Positions 49,190 through 57,432 of a stretch of 64,000 nt of DNA are shown here, piece by piece. The notes under the pieces were generated by a model. The model did no database searches. It was not told the origin of the DNA and was given only the letters and a program-made list of their open reading frames with translations. The stretch is taken from positions 1-64,000 of the forward strand of contig DASXGN010000008.1 of the NCBI GenBank assembly GCA_036489025.1. Reading direction: 5' to 3'. Positions within the stretch are counted from its first letter, which is position 1. Each line of letters opens with the position of its first letter. Source of the stretch: Dryocola sp036489025. Its GTDB lineage: Bacteria > Pseudomonadota > Gammaproteobacteria > Enterobacterales > Enterobacteriaceae. The translations under genes and the position numbers were made by a program.

Positions 49190-51121
49190 TTACCTGCTCA
49201 GATCGAGCTGATAAAGGGCAAAGCCAATGTCGTCGTTACCGACGTTGCGCATTGGATATTGGGCTTTTTCCTTAATAAAGGCCGCGGCCTTTTCGCCCGA
49301 CGAAGTCTCAAAGCGAATATCCAGCTTCTGCTGGCTGTGGATTGGGGCCAGACGCCAGTTGTTATCCGCTGCGGGGTGGATCTCTTTCTGGGCGCTGATC
49401 CAGTTCGCCAGCACGGAACGGTTTTCATCCGGGGAAGCAAACGCGATGTGGCTATCGCCGGTGCCCGCGAACTTGCCGCCGTAGGCGCGGTAGTTATTGG
49501 TCGCCACCAGGAACGTTGCGTTCGGGTCGATTGGCTTCCCGTTGAACGTCAGGTCCTTAATGCGTTCGGCTTTCGGGTTCACCGTCTGGCACTCGCCGTC
49601 GTAGCGGGCGGGCTGCGAAACATCGATCTGGTACTTCACGCCGTCGATCACGTCGAAGTTATAGGTACGGAAGCCGTCCCAGTTGATCAGCGGCTGCGGC
49701 TGGCTGCTGTGGACGTCAATCTGGTTAAACTGCCCGGCGGAGCATTCCAGCCACTCCTTCACCTCCCGGCCGCTTGCCTTCACGACGACCAGCGTGTTCG
49801 GGTAGAGATACAAATCTGCGGCGTTACGGAAGGTTAGCTGACCTTTTTCCACTTCGACAAAGCTGGCCGGATCGTTCTTACGCCCGCCGACTTTAAACGG
49901 CGCAGCGGCGGAAAGCACCGGCAGCTTCGCCAGATCCGGGTCGCCCTGAATGAATTTTTCGACGTAGGCGCGCTGGGCGTTATTCACCACCTGCACGGTT
50001 GGGTCGTCCTGCACCAGCGCAAGGTAGCTGTACATGTTGTCCGCCGATTTACCGATAGGCTTGCTGACGAACTCACGCGTGGCGCTGTGGTCGTGCGCCA
50101 GCACTTTCACCAGCGCTGCATCTTCGGCGGCGAGGGATTTCTTCGCTACGCTGTCGTAAATTGGGCGAGCCTCGGCTTTGCTGGCGGTGACCTTCCACGC
50201 GCCGCTGTCGTTGTTCAGCACCAGATCCACCACGCCGAGATGATCGCCCCACATACCGGGCATGACCGCAGGCACGCCGTTTAGCGTCCCGTTCGCAATA
50301 TCGGCCCCTTTAATGCTGGCAAAATCCTTACCGGGGAAGACGGCGTGAGCGTGGCCGAAGAGAATCGCATCCACGCCAGGCACCTGGCTGAGGTAATAAA
50401 CTGAGTTCTCGGCCATCGCCTGATACGGATCGCTCGACAGCCCGGAGTGGGCGACAACCACCACTAAATCCGCGCCTGCCTTGCGCATCTGCGGGACGTA
50501 ATGCCGTGCGGTTTCGGTGATGTCTTTCACCGTCACCTTACCGTCCAGGTTCGCTTTATCCCACGTCATAATCTGCGGCGGTACGAAGCCGATATAGCCA
50601 ATGCGCAGCGTCCGGGCTTTGCCGTCTTTATCTTTGACGCTGGTTTCTTTAATCAGATAAGGGGTAAACAGCGGCCTGTTGGTTTTGGCATCAATAATAT
50701 TGGCGTTGACGTAGGGAAATTTGGCCCCGGCTAACGCCCTGTGCAGGTAATCCAGGCCGTAGTTAAACTCATGGTTGCCCAGGTTACCCACGGCGTAATC
50801 CAGCGTATTCAGCGCCTTATAGACGGGATGAACTTCGCCGTTTTTCAGGCCCTTTGCCGCCATATAATCACCCAGCGGGCTACCCTGAATCAGATCGCCG
50901 TTATCGACCAGCACGCTGTTCACCGCCTCGGCTCGCGCGGCGTTAATCAGGCTCGCCGTGCGCACCAGGCCAAATTTTTCTGTCGGCGTGTCTTTGTAGT
51001 AATCAAAGTCCATCATGTTGCTGTGCAAATCGGTGGTTTCGAGGATACGAAGGTCCACCGTCGCCGCGTTTACGCTTGCCGCGACCAGCGTGGCAACAAG
51101 CGTTGCGCTAAACTTGATCAT
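49190..51121 (-). CDS. cpdB: Periplasmic 2',3'-cyclic-nucleotide phosphodiesterase / 3'-nucleotidase CpdB
   Basis: CpdB hydrolyses 2',3'-cyclic nucleotides and 3'-nucleotides in the periplasm so that nucleosides can be taken up. It is 643 residues. A signal peptide ends near VNA-AT. The metallophosphatase domain carries ILETTDLHSNMMDFDYY, DNGDLIQGSPLGDY, GNLGNHEFNYG and VVAHSGLSSD. The 5'-nucleotidase C-terminal substrate domain follows. It stands alone, facing qorR, and divergent from cysQ. Confidence 0.97.
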   Translation of the reverse strand: MIKFSATLVATLVAASVNAATVDLRILETTDLHSNMMDFDYYKDTPTEKFGLVRTASLINAARAEAVNSVLVDNGDLIQGSPLGDYMAAKGLKNGEVHPVYKALNTLDYAVGNLGNHEFNYGLDYLHRALAGAKFPYVNANIIDAKTNRPLFTPYLIKETSVKDKDGKARTLRIGYIGFVPPQIMTWDKANLDGKVTVKDITETARHYVPQMRKAGADLVVVVAHSGLSSDPYQAMAENSVYYLSQVPGVDAILFGHAHAVFPGKDFASIKGADIANGTLNGVPAVMPGMWGDHLGVVDLVLNNDSGAWKVTASKAEARPIYDSVAKKSLAAEDAALVKVLAHDHSATREFVSKPIGKSADNMYSYLALVQDDPTVQVVNNAQRAYVEKFIQGDPDLAKLPVLSAAAPFKVGGRKNDPASFVEVEKGQLTFRNAADLYLYPNTLVVVKASGREVKEWLECSAGQFNQIDVHSSQPQPLINWDGFRTYNFDVIDGVKYQIDVSQPARYDGECQTVNPKAERIKDLTFNGKPIDPNATFLVATNNYRAYGGKFAGTGDSHIAFASPDENRSVLANWISAQKEIHPAADNNWRLAPIHSQQKLDIRFETSSGEKAAAFIKEKAQYPMRNVGNDDIGFALYQLDLSR

Positions 51122-51324
51122 GCTTAAGGTCCTTTTTCAGAGGTACGCCACAAAAGGCAATGAACTTACATGTTGTTGCTTACAATTTTGTGAAGTCTGC
51201 CAGAAATTGCAGTCATGAAACCGGAATCGCTTCACAGATAGCGCATCTGAACGCAATGAGATATAAGTAAAACAATAAGTTATTCGCGCAGTGCCGCGTG
51301 CGGCGACACAATATGAGGTGGAGA

Positions 51325-52071
51325 ATGTTAGACAAAATTTGCCAGCTGGCTCGGGAGGCGGGAGCCGCCATCATGCAGGTCTATGAAGGCGAAAAGCCGC
51401 TGGAAGCCACGCAGAAATCCGATGATTCGCCGGTGACCGCAGCGGATATCGCAGCCCATACCGTGATTATACAAGGGCTGATGGCGCTGACCCCGGACGT
51501 GCCGATTTTATCTGAGGAAGACCCGCAAAGCTGGGATGTCCGCCAGCACTGGCAGCGCTACTGGCTGGTCGATCCGCTGGACGGTACGAAGGAGTTTTTA
51601 AAGCGTAACGGCGAGTTCACGGTCAATATCGCGCTGATTGAAAAGGGCAAGCCGGTGCTGGGCGTGGTTTACGCGCCGGTGCTGAACATCATGTATAGCG
51701 CCGCGGAAGGGAAGGCCTGGAAAGAAGAGTGCGGCGTCAACAATCAGATTCAGGTGCGCGACGCCCGCCCGCCGCTGGTAGTTGTCAGCCGATCGCATGC
51801 CAGCAGCGACACCGAGCTGAAAGAGTATTTACAGCAGATGGGGGAACACCAGACCACCGCCATCGGATCGTCGCTGAAATTTTGCCTGGTGGCGGACGGC
51901 CAGGCGCAGCTTTATCCCCGCTTCGGGCCAACCAATATCTGGGATACCGCAGCGGGCCACGCGGTTGCCGTGGCCGCTGGTGCTCATGTTCACGACTGGC
52001 AGGGTAAGACGCTGGACTATACCCCGCGCGAATCCTTCTTAAATCCCGGCTTCCGCGTCACTATTTATTGA
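51325..52071 (+). CDS. cysQ: 3'(2'),5'-bisphosphate nucleotidase CysQ
   Basis: CysQ is a Mg2+-dependent, lithium-sensitive phosphatase that removes the 3' phosphate from PAP, the by-product of sulfate assimilation. It is 248 residues. Inositol-phosphatase-family motifs are ILSEEDP, DPLDGTKEFLKRNGEF and WDTAAGHAV. The start is MLDKICQLA at 51325 behind GGTGGAG. The 3' end overlaps the convergent ytfJ by eleven bases. Confidence 0.96.
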   Translation: MLDKICQLAREAGAAIMQVYEGEKPLEATQKSDDSPVTAADIAAHTVIIQGLMALTPDVPILSEEDPQSWDVRQHWQRYWLVDPLDGTKEFLKRNGEFTVNIALIEKGKPVLGVVYAPVLNIMYSAAEGKAWKEECGVNNQIQVRDARPPLVVVSRSHASSDTELKEYLQQMGEHQTTAIGSSLKFCLVADGQAQLYPRFGPTNIWDTAAGHAVAVAAGAHVHDWQGKTLDYTPRESFLNPGFRVTIY

Positions 52072-52618
52072 GCAGCTCATGCAGCAGGTTCATCACCTGC
52101 TGCACCTCGTCCTGAGTCAGCGAGCCGTCTTTGGCAAACTGAATGCGCCCGTCTTTATCCAGTACCACGATAGCTGAGCCGCCGTCTTCCAACTGCCAGG
52201 CATTTTTCGCCAGGCCATTGCTGTCCACGATGAACTGCGACCATGGGAACTGTTTCTTATTGCTCTCGATGCTGCTGCGCACAAACATGCTGGTTCCCAT
52301 AATCGCGTCGTCAGTATTAACGATGGTGGTGGTCTGGTAGCGATCGTGTGGGAATTTTGCCGCTTTGATTGCCTCGATAAGGCCTGCGTTCATCTCCTTC
52401 GCGCTGGAGCGACCGGCAATATGCTGTAGCACCCGCACTTTTCCCGCGAGCTGCGCGCTATTCCAGTTTTTGTAGCTAAACTTATCATTATCAAGAATCA
52501 GCTCGCCTTTATCGGCAATGCCGACCGGAGCCACGCGCTGGTTTTTCTCAAAGTTATGGGCTGAAGCCATTAACGGCAGCAGCAGAGCGGTAAGCGCAAG
52601 CGCTGTGCGCAGGGTCAT
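52061..52618 (-). CDS. ytfJ: Periplasmic thioredoxin-fold protein YtfJ
   Basis: YtfJ is a 185-residue protein with a signal peptide (MTLRTALALTALLLPLMASA) and a YtfJ-family domain with a thioredoxin-like fold. The core includes QLAGKVRVLQHIAGRSSAKEMN, PWSQFIVDSNG and VVLDKDGRIQFAKDG. No CXXC motif is seen, so it is not an ordinary disulfide enzyme; the function is unknown. It overlaps the end of cysQ by eleven bases in tail-to-tail orientation. Confidence 0.92.
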   Translation of the reverse strand: MTLRTALALTALLLPLMASAHNFEKNQRVAPVGIADKGELILDNDKFSYKNWNSAQLAGKVRVLQHIAGRSSAKEMNAGLIEAIKAAKFPHDRYQTTTIVNTDDAIMGTSMFVRSSIESNKKQFPWSQFIVDSNGLAKNAWQLEDGGSAIVVLDKDGRIQFAKDGSLTQDEVQQVMNLLHELLNK

Positions 52619-52955
52619 GGTTGACTCCTTGTTATCGGTAAAGGTTGGCAGGTGATCGGACCACTTGGCCCTGACGTTTTAATCATATGTGCTGAATACC
52701 TATCTGTCCCGCAATTGGAATGCCAGTTTGCGGGCGACCGCACATATCCCTGATTTTTGAATGCTTAAACTAAATTTTATTTACAATTGAAAAGAATATT
52801 CTGAGAAATTGTAATGAAACGGTAAATAAACGGCTTCAAACTAGGTGCCGGTTTGTAGATGAACTATAGTTTTCGGGCACCAAATTTTTTCGCCTCGTTT
52901 TGTCGGACCAAATGTGGAACCGCAGGGGCGTTAACACTGCAGGAGAGTAAAAAGA
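52619..52955 (+). promoter_or_regulatory. Long regulatory gap and leader of ytfK
   Basis: This 337-base gap contains no supported frame. TTGTAATGAAACGGTAAA (52809-52826) resembles a PhoB box at 12 of 18 positions. TATAGT (52865-52870) is a possible -10. GGTGCC (52844-52849) pairs with GGCACC (52876-52881), and a run AAATTTTTT follows, which looks like a terminator-type hairpin inside the leader. ytfK is reported to be phosphate-regulated in E. coli. The left third should hold the ytfJ promoter. Confidence 0.45.
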
Positions 52956-53162
52956 ATGAAAATTTTCCAACGTTACAACCCGCTTCAGGTGGCGAAGTAC
53001 GTGAAGATCCTGTTCCGTGGACGGTTGTACATCAAGGACGTTGGCGCTTTTGAATTTGATAAGGGCAAGATTCTTATCCCAAAAGTTAAAGATAAGCAGC
53101 ATTTATCGGTGATGTCCGAAGTTAACCGCCAGGTTTTACGTATGCAGGCGGAGATGGCGTAA
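52956..53162 (+). CDS. ytfK: Stringent-response modulator YtfK (DUF1107)
   Basis: YtfK is a 68-residue basic protein, DUF1107 family, which in E. coli binds SpoT and tips it towards ppGpp synthesis during phosphate or fatty-acid starvation. The sequence MKIFQRYNPLQVAKYVKILFRGRLYI and the end VNRQVLRMQAEMA are fully typical. A good GGAGAG ribosome site precedes the ATG. It has a long upstream regulatory gap and a terminator after it. Confidence 0.95.
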   Translation: MKIFQRYNPLQVAKYVKILFRGRLYIKDVGAFEFDKGKILIPKVKDKQHLSVMSEVNRQVLRMQAEMA

Positions 53163-53195
53163 AGCCTCTAAGAGTATGATGCAAAAGTACGAAGC

Positions 53196-53222
53196 AAAAC
53201 GGCACCCGAGGGTGCCGTTGAT
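53196..53222. terminator. Hairpin terminator between ytfK and paeA
   Basis: AACGGCACC (53198-53206) pairs with GGTGCCGTT (53211-53219) around CGAG. AAAA on the left and GTTGATGTTT on the right make it usable in both directions between convergent genes. Confidence 0.7.
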
Positions 53223-53240
53223 GTTTCTGGCGGTTAGCTA

Positions 53241-54578
53241 TTAAGCCGCGTTCTGCTCTTCCGCATCCGGCAGCTTCGGCGTCAGCGGCGACGGCTTGTT
53301 GTCGATGCGCGTCACCAGCAGCTGATCGATGCGGTAGTTGTCGATATCCACCACCTCGAACTTATAGCCGGAGAACTTCACCGAGTCGGTGCGTTTCGGG
53401 ATTTTACGCAGCATAAACATCATGAAGCCGCCGATGGTTTCGTAATTGCCGGACTGCGGGAATTCATCGATATCCAGCACGCGCATCACGTCGTCAATCG
53501 GCGTGCCGCCCTCAACCAGCCATGAGTTCTCATCGCGCGCGACGATTTGTTCTTCCATGCCCTGGCCGACTAAATCACCCATCAGCGTGGTCATCACGTC
53601 GTTCAGCGTAATGATGCCCACCACCAGCGCGTATTCGTTCATGATCACCGCAAAGTCTTCGCCCGCGGTTTTAAAGCTTTCCAGCGCTTCGGACAGCGTC
53701 AGCGTATCCGGGACAATCAGCGTATTGCGCAGATGCACGCCGCTGTTCAGCGCCATACTTTGGTTGCCCAGCACGCGGTTCAGCAGCTCCTTGGAATCCA
53801 CATAGCCCACGATATGGTCGATATCACCGTTGCACACCAGGAACTTGGAGTGCGGATGTTCGGCGATTTTGTTCTTCAGGCTTTGCTCTTCTTCATGCAG
53901 ATCGAACCAGATGATGTTCTCACGCGAGGTCATCGAAGACGGCACGGTACGCGACTCCAGCTCGAACACGTTTTCAATCAGCTCGTGCTCCTGCTTGCGC
54001 AGCACGCCGGCCAGCGCCCCGGCTTCAAACACCGCGTAAACGTCGTCGGAGGTGATGTCGTCGTTACGCACCATCGGCAGCTTGAAAATGCGGAAGATGA
54101 CGTTGGCCAGGCCGTTAAAGAACCACACCAGCGGGCGGAAGATAAACAGACAGAAGCGCATCGGGTTGATGATTCGCAAAGCAACCGTTTCAGGCGAAAT
54201 CATACCGATGCGTTTCGGGGTCAGGTCTGCAAAAAGGATAAACAGGCTGGTGACGAGGGTGAAGGAGATAATAAAGCTCAGCTGGTCGGCCATTTCCGGA
54301 GAGAAAAAACGCTCCAGCAGCATTTTAAACGCCGGAGAAAATGCCGCGTCGCCGACGATACCGCCGAGAATGGCCACGGCGTTCAGGCCAATCTGCACTA
54401 CGGTAAAGAACATGCCGGGACTTTCCTGCATCTTCAGCACCCGCTGCGCGTTGAGGTTGCCCTCATCAGCCAGCAGCTTGAGTTTGATTTTGCGGGACGC
54501 GGCCAGTGAGATCTCTGAGATAGAAAAGAACGCACTAACGGAGATAAGAAGAAGTATTACTAAAATACTGTTTAACAT
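53241..54578 (-). CDS. paeA: Polyamine exporter PaeA (YtfL), CNNM/CorC-type protein
   Basis: YtfL/PaeA is an inner-membrane protein of the UPF0053 (HlyC/CorC, CNNM) family that in E. coli and Salmonella exports cadaverine and putrescine, mainly in stationary phase. It is 445 residues. The N-terminal DUF21 membrane domain with four hydrophobic stretches covers about residues 1-190. A CBS pair lies between about 205 and 330 (SKFLVCNGDIDHIVGYVDSKEL, DFAVIMNEYALVVGIITLNDV), followed by a CorC/HlyC transporter-associated domain. It is downstream of msrA on the same strand but separated by a terminator. Confidence 0.92.
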   Translation of the reverse strand: MLNSILVILLLISVSAFFSISEISLAASRKIKLKLLADEGNLNAQRVLKMQESPGMFFTVVQIGLNAVAILGGIVGDAAFSPAFKMLLERFFSPEMADQLSFIISFTLVTSLFILFADLTPKRIGMISPETVALRIINPMRFCLFIFRPLVWFFNGLANVIFRIFKLPMVRNDDITSDDVYAVFEAGALAGVLRKQEHELIENVFELESRTVPSSMTSRENIIWFDLHEEEQSLKNKIAEHPHSKFLVCNGDIDHIVGYVDSKELLNRVLGNQSMALNSGVHLRNTLIVPDTLTLSEALESFKTAGEDFAVIMNEYALVVGIITLNDVMTTLMGDLVGQGMEEQIVARDENSWLVEGGTPIDDVMRVLDIDEFPQSGNYETIGGFMMFMLRKIPKRTDSVKFSGYKFEVVDIDNYRIDQLLVTRIDNKPSPLTPKLPDAEEQNAA

Positions 54579-54640
54579 AGTTTATCCGGTCGTTAAGACC
54601 AGATCCTCGGAAGGAAAAGTTGAAAATACACGGGGTCATA

Positions 54641-54677
54641 CATAAGAAAAGCTGGCTGCTCTTGAGAGTAAGCCAGC
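54641..54677 (-). terminator. Terminator between msrA and paeA
   Basis: On the minus strand GCTGGCT (54677-54671) pairs with AGCCAGC (54657-54651); CTCT/AGAG pair inside the loop, and TTTTCTT follows. It should end the msrA transcript. Because paeA begins 63 bases later, it could also act as an attenuator for paeA. Confidence 0.6.
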
Positions 54678-54792
54678 AATTTCAACGGGTAGTATAGCTT
54701 AAGGGCGTGTAGGGCTGCCAGAGGTCACATTTGGCTCGTCATTCAGCGTCCTGCACTCTGCTCAGAGATTTCTTTGATTTACTGCGTGAATC

Positions 54793-54822
54793 GTAGGGCG
54801 GATAAGCCTGCGCCATCCGCCG
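54793..54822. repeat. REP (palindromic unit) between paeA and msrA
   Basis: GTAGGGCGGATAAGCC (54793-54808) and GCGCCATCCGCC (54810-54821) form the imperfect stem of a classic enterobacterial REP sequence. It is a single copy, just past the msrA stop, so it may stabilise the msrA message. Confidence 0.75.
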
Positions 54823-54832
54823 TTGAATTGAC

Positions 54833-55471
54833 TCAGCCCTGGGGCGGTAAGCAAACCCCAATTCCGCCGATACCGCAGTAGCCATACGGATTTTTATGCA
54901 GATACTGCTGATGATCGTCTTCCGCATAATAGAACGGCCCGGCGTTGGCGATCTCCGTGGTGACCTGGCGTTTATCGCCAGCCTCAGTCATTGCTTCCTG
55001 GAAGCGTTGCAGGCTTGCACGAGCGGCGGCGTCCTGCTCCGGCGTTAACGGATAGATGGCTGAGCGATACTGCGTGCCCACATCGCCGCCCTGGCGCATG
55101 CCCTGGGCCGGATCGTGATTTTCCCAGAACACCTGGAGGAGCTGCTCGTAGCTCACGACCTGCGGATCGTAGACCACGCGCACCGCTTCGGCGTGGCCGG
55201 TTTGCCCGCTGCACACTTCGCGATAGGTTGGATTCGGGGTAAATCCGCCCGCGTAGCCTGCTGCGGTGCTGTAAACGCCGGGCAGCTGCCAGAACAAACG
55301 TTCAACGCCCCAGAAACAGCCCATCGCAAAATAAGCAGTTTCCATCCCGTCTGGTACATTGGTCATCGAACGATCGTTCACGGCGTGCAAAGTGGCGACC
55401 GGCATCGGGGTATTGCGGCCCGGCAGCGCGTCGGACTGCGCAACAGGATGTGTTTTCTCGGATAAATTCAT
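54833..55471 (-). CDS. msrA: Peptide-methionine (S)-S-oxide reductase MsrA
   Basis: MsrA reduces methionine S-sulfoxide in oxidised proteins using thioredoxin. It is 212 residues. The catalytic Cys52 is in MGCFWGVERLFW; GYAGGFTPNPTYREVCSGQTGHAEAVRV follows. The resolving cysteines lie in the C-terminal tail (YGYCGIGGIGVCLPPQG). It is divergent from tamA across 227 bases. Confidence 0.97.
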   Translation of the reverse strand: MNLSEKTHPVAQSDALPGRNTPMPVATLHAVNDRSMTNVPDGMETAYFAMGCFWGVERLFWQLPGVYSTAAGYAGGFTPNPTYREVCSGQTGHAEAVRVVYDPQVVSYEQLLQVFWENHDPAQGMRQGGDVGTQYRSAIYPLTPEQDAAARASLQRFQEAMTEAGDKRQVTTEIANAGPFYYAEDDHQQYLHKNPYGYCGIGGIGVCLPPQG

Positions 55472-55611
55472 CAGTTTTCAAGCTCCCGAAATCGGTAGAG
55501 GGGGGTTACAGCCGTCATGCGGTTGTAACGGGGCGTGTAATTGCAGACAATAACCACGCTTTATCAGACTACAGTACATATAAGAATTATTTGGGTCTTT
55601 GAGCAGTTTTC

Positions 55612-55651
55612 AACCCCAATTGTTGGGGTTTTGTTAAACCGCGGAGCGGTT
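55612..55651 (+). other. Tandem hairpins in the tamA leader
   Basis: AACCCCAA (55612-55619) pairs with TTGGGGTT (55623-55630), followed by TTGTTA. AACCGC pairs with GCGGTT at 55637-55651. The first looks like a weak terminator, so the pair may attenuate tamA or end a short transcript. Confidence 0.45.
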
Positions 55652-55698
55652 AAGACGTTTCCTTCCAGGGGTGGGAACAAGGATATTCAGGAGAAAAC

Positions 55699-57432
55699 GT
55701 GCCACGAATCCGTATTTTATGCCTGGCGAGCTTATGCCTGGCAAGCACGTGGGCTGGCGCTGCCAACGTGCGCTTACAGGTAGAAGGATTAAGCGGGGAG
55801 CTGCAAAAGAACGTCCGCGCGCAGCTTTCTACTATTCAAAGTGACGAAGTGACGCCGGACCGGCGTTTCCGTGCCCGCGTGGACGACGCTATCCGCGAGG
55901 GATTGAAGGCGCTCGGCTATTACGAACCGACCATTGATTTCGATCTGCGTCCGCCGCCTGCGAAAGGTCGCCAGGTGCTGGTGGCAAAGGTTGATGCTGG
56001 CCCGCCGGTGCTGATTGGCGGCACGGACGTCATCCTGCGCGGCGGCGCGCGCGACGATAAAGATTTTCTTAACCTTCTGCACGATCGCCCTAAGAACGGC
56101 ACGGTGCTTAACCACGCCGACTACGAAGGCTTCAAAAAGAGTCTGACCAGCGTCTCGCTGCGCAAGGGCTACTTCGACAGCGAGTTCCGCAAGAATCAGC
56201 TCGGCGTGTCGCTTGAGCGCCGTCAGGCATTCTGGGACATCGATTACGACAGCGGTCAGCGCTACCGTTTTGGCGACGTATCCTTCGAAGGCTCGCAGAT
56301 TCGCGAAGAGTACCTGCAAAACCTGGTGCCATTTAAAGAAGGCGACTATTACCAGTCCAAAGATCTGGCCGAGCTGAACCGCCGCCTGTCCGCAACCGGC
56401 TGGTTCAACTCGGTCGTGGTGGCACCTGAATTCGACAAAGCTCGCAAAACGAAGATATTACCGCTGCACGGCGTGGTCTCTCCGCGTACGGAAAACACCA
56501 TTGAGACCGGCGTCGGCTATTCCACCGACGTGGGTCCGCGCGTTAAAGCGACATGGAAAAAGCCGTGGGTCAACTCCTACGGGCACAGCTTTACCACCAG
56601 CACCAGCCTGTCTGGCCCGGAGCAGATCCTCGACTTTAGCTACAAAGTCCCGCTGCTGAAAAGCCCGCTGGAGCAGTATTATCTGATGCAGGGCGGCTTC
56701 AAACGCACCGACCTGAACGATACCAAGTCGGACTCGAGCACGCTGGCCGTCTCCCGCTACTGGGATTTATCCAGCGGCTGGCAGCGCGCCATCAACCTGC
56801 GCTGGAGCCTCGACCACTTTACCCAGGCCAACGTCACCAACACCACGATGCTGCTATATCCGGGCGTCAGCCTGAACCGCACCCGCTCGCGCGGCGGCCT
56901 GATGCCAACCTGGGGCGACTCCCAGCGCTATTCCATCGACGTATCCAACACGACCTGGGGATCGGACGTGGACTTCGGCGTTTTCCAGGCCCAGCAGGTC
57001 TGGATCCGCACCCTGCAGGAAAAGCATCGCTTCGTGGTGCGCGGCAACGTGGGCTGGATTGAAACCAACGACTTCGAACGTGTTCCGCCCGATCTGCGCT
57101 TCTTCGCCGGCGGCGACCGCAGCATTCGCGGCTATAAATACAAATCCATTTCGCCTGAGAACGAAGACGGCAAGCTGACCGGGGCCTCAAAAATGGCTAC
57201 CGGCTCGCTGGAATATCAGTACAACGTCAGCGGGAAATGGTGGGGGGCGGCCTTCGTCGATTCCGGCGAGGCGGTGAACGACATCAAACAAAGCAACTTT
57301 AAAACCGGCGCCGGGGTTGGCGTACGCTGGCAGTCGCCGGTCGGGCCAATCAAACTCGACTTTGCCGTGCCGGTGGGTGACAAAGACGAACACGGATTAC
57401 AGTTTTACATCGGTCTGGGGCCTGAACTATGA
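55699..57432 (+). CDS. tamA: Translocation and assembly module outer-membrane protein TamA
   Basis: TamA is an Omp85-family outer-membrane protein that works with TamB in autotransporter assembly and phospholipid transport. It is 577 residues. The signal peptide ends near WAGAA. Three POTRA domains cover about residues 22-265, and a 16-strand barrel the remainder, with the Omp85 signature DLRFFAGGDRSIRGYKYKSI and final SPVGPIKLDFA and FYIGLGPEL strands. The start is GTG at 55699 behind CAGGAG. Its stop overlaps the tamB start (ATGA). Confidence 0.96.
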   Translation: MPRIRILCLASLCLASTWAGAANVRLQVEGLSGELQKNVRAQLSTIQSDEVTPDRRFRARVDDAIREGLKALGYYEPTIDFDLRPPPAKGRQVLVAKVDAGPPVLIGGTDVILRGGARDDKDFLNLLHDRPKNGTVLNHADYEGFKKSLTSVSLRKGYFDSEFRKNQLGVSLERRQAFWDIDYDSGQRYRFGDVSFEGSQIREEYLQNLVPFKEGDYYQSKDLAELNRRLSATGWFNSVVVAPEFDKARKTKILPLHGVVSPRTENTIETGVGYSTDVGPRVKATWKKPWVNSYGHSFTTSTSLSGPEQILDFSYKVPLLKSPLEQYYLMQGGFKRTDLNDTKSDSSTLAVSRYWDLSSGWQRAINLRWSLDHFTQANVTNTTMLLYPGVSLNRTRSRGGLMPTWGDSQRYSIDVSNTTWGSDVDFGVFQAQQVWIRTLQEKHRFVVRGNVGWIETNDFERVPPDLRFFAGGDRSIRGYKYKSISPENEDGKLTGASKMATGSLEYQYNVSGKWWGAAFVDSGEAVNDIKQSNFKTGAGVGVRWQSPVGPIKLDFAVPVGDKDEHGLQFYIGLGPEL

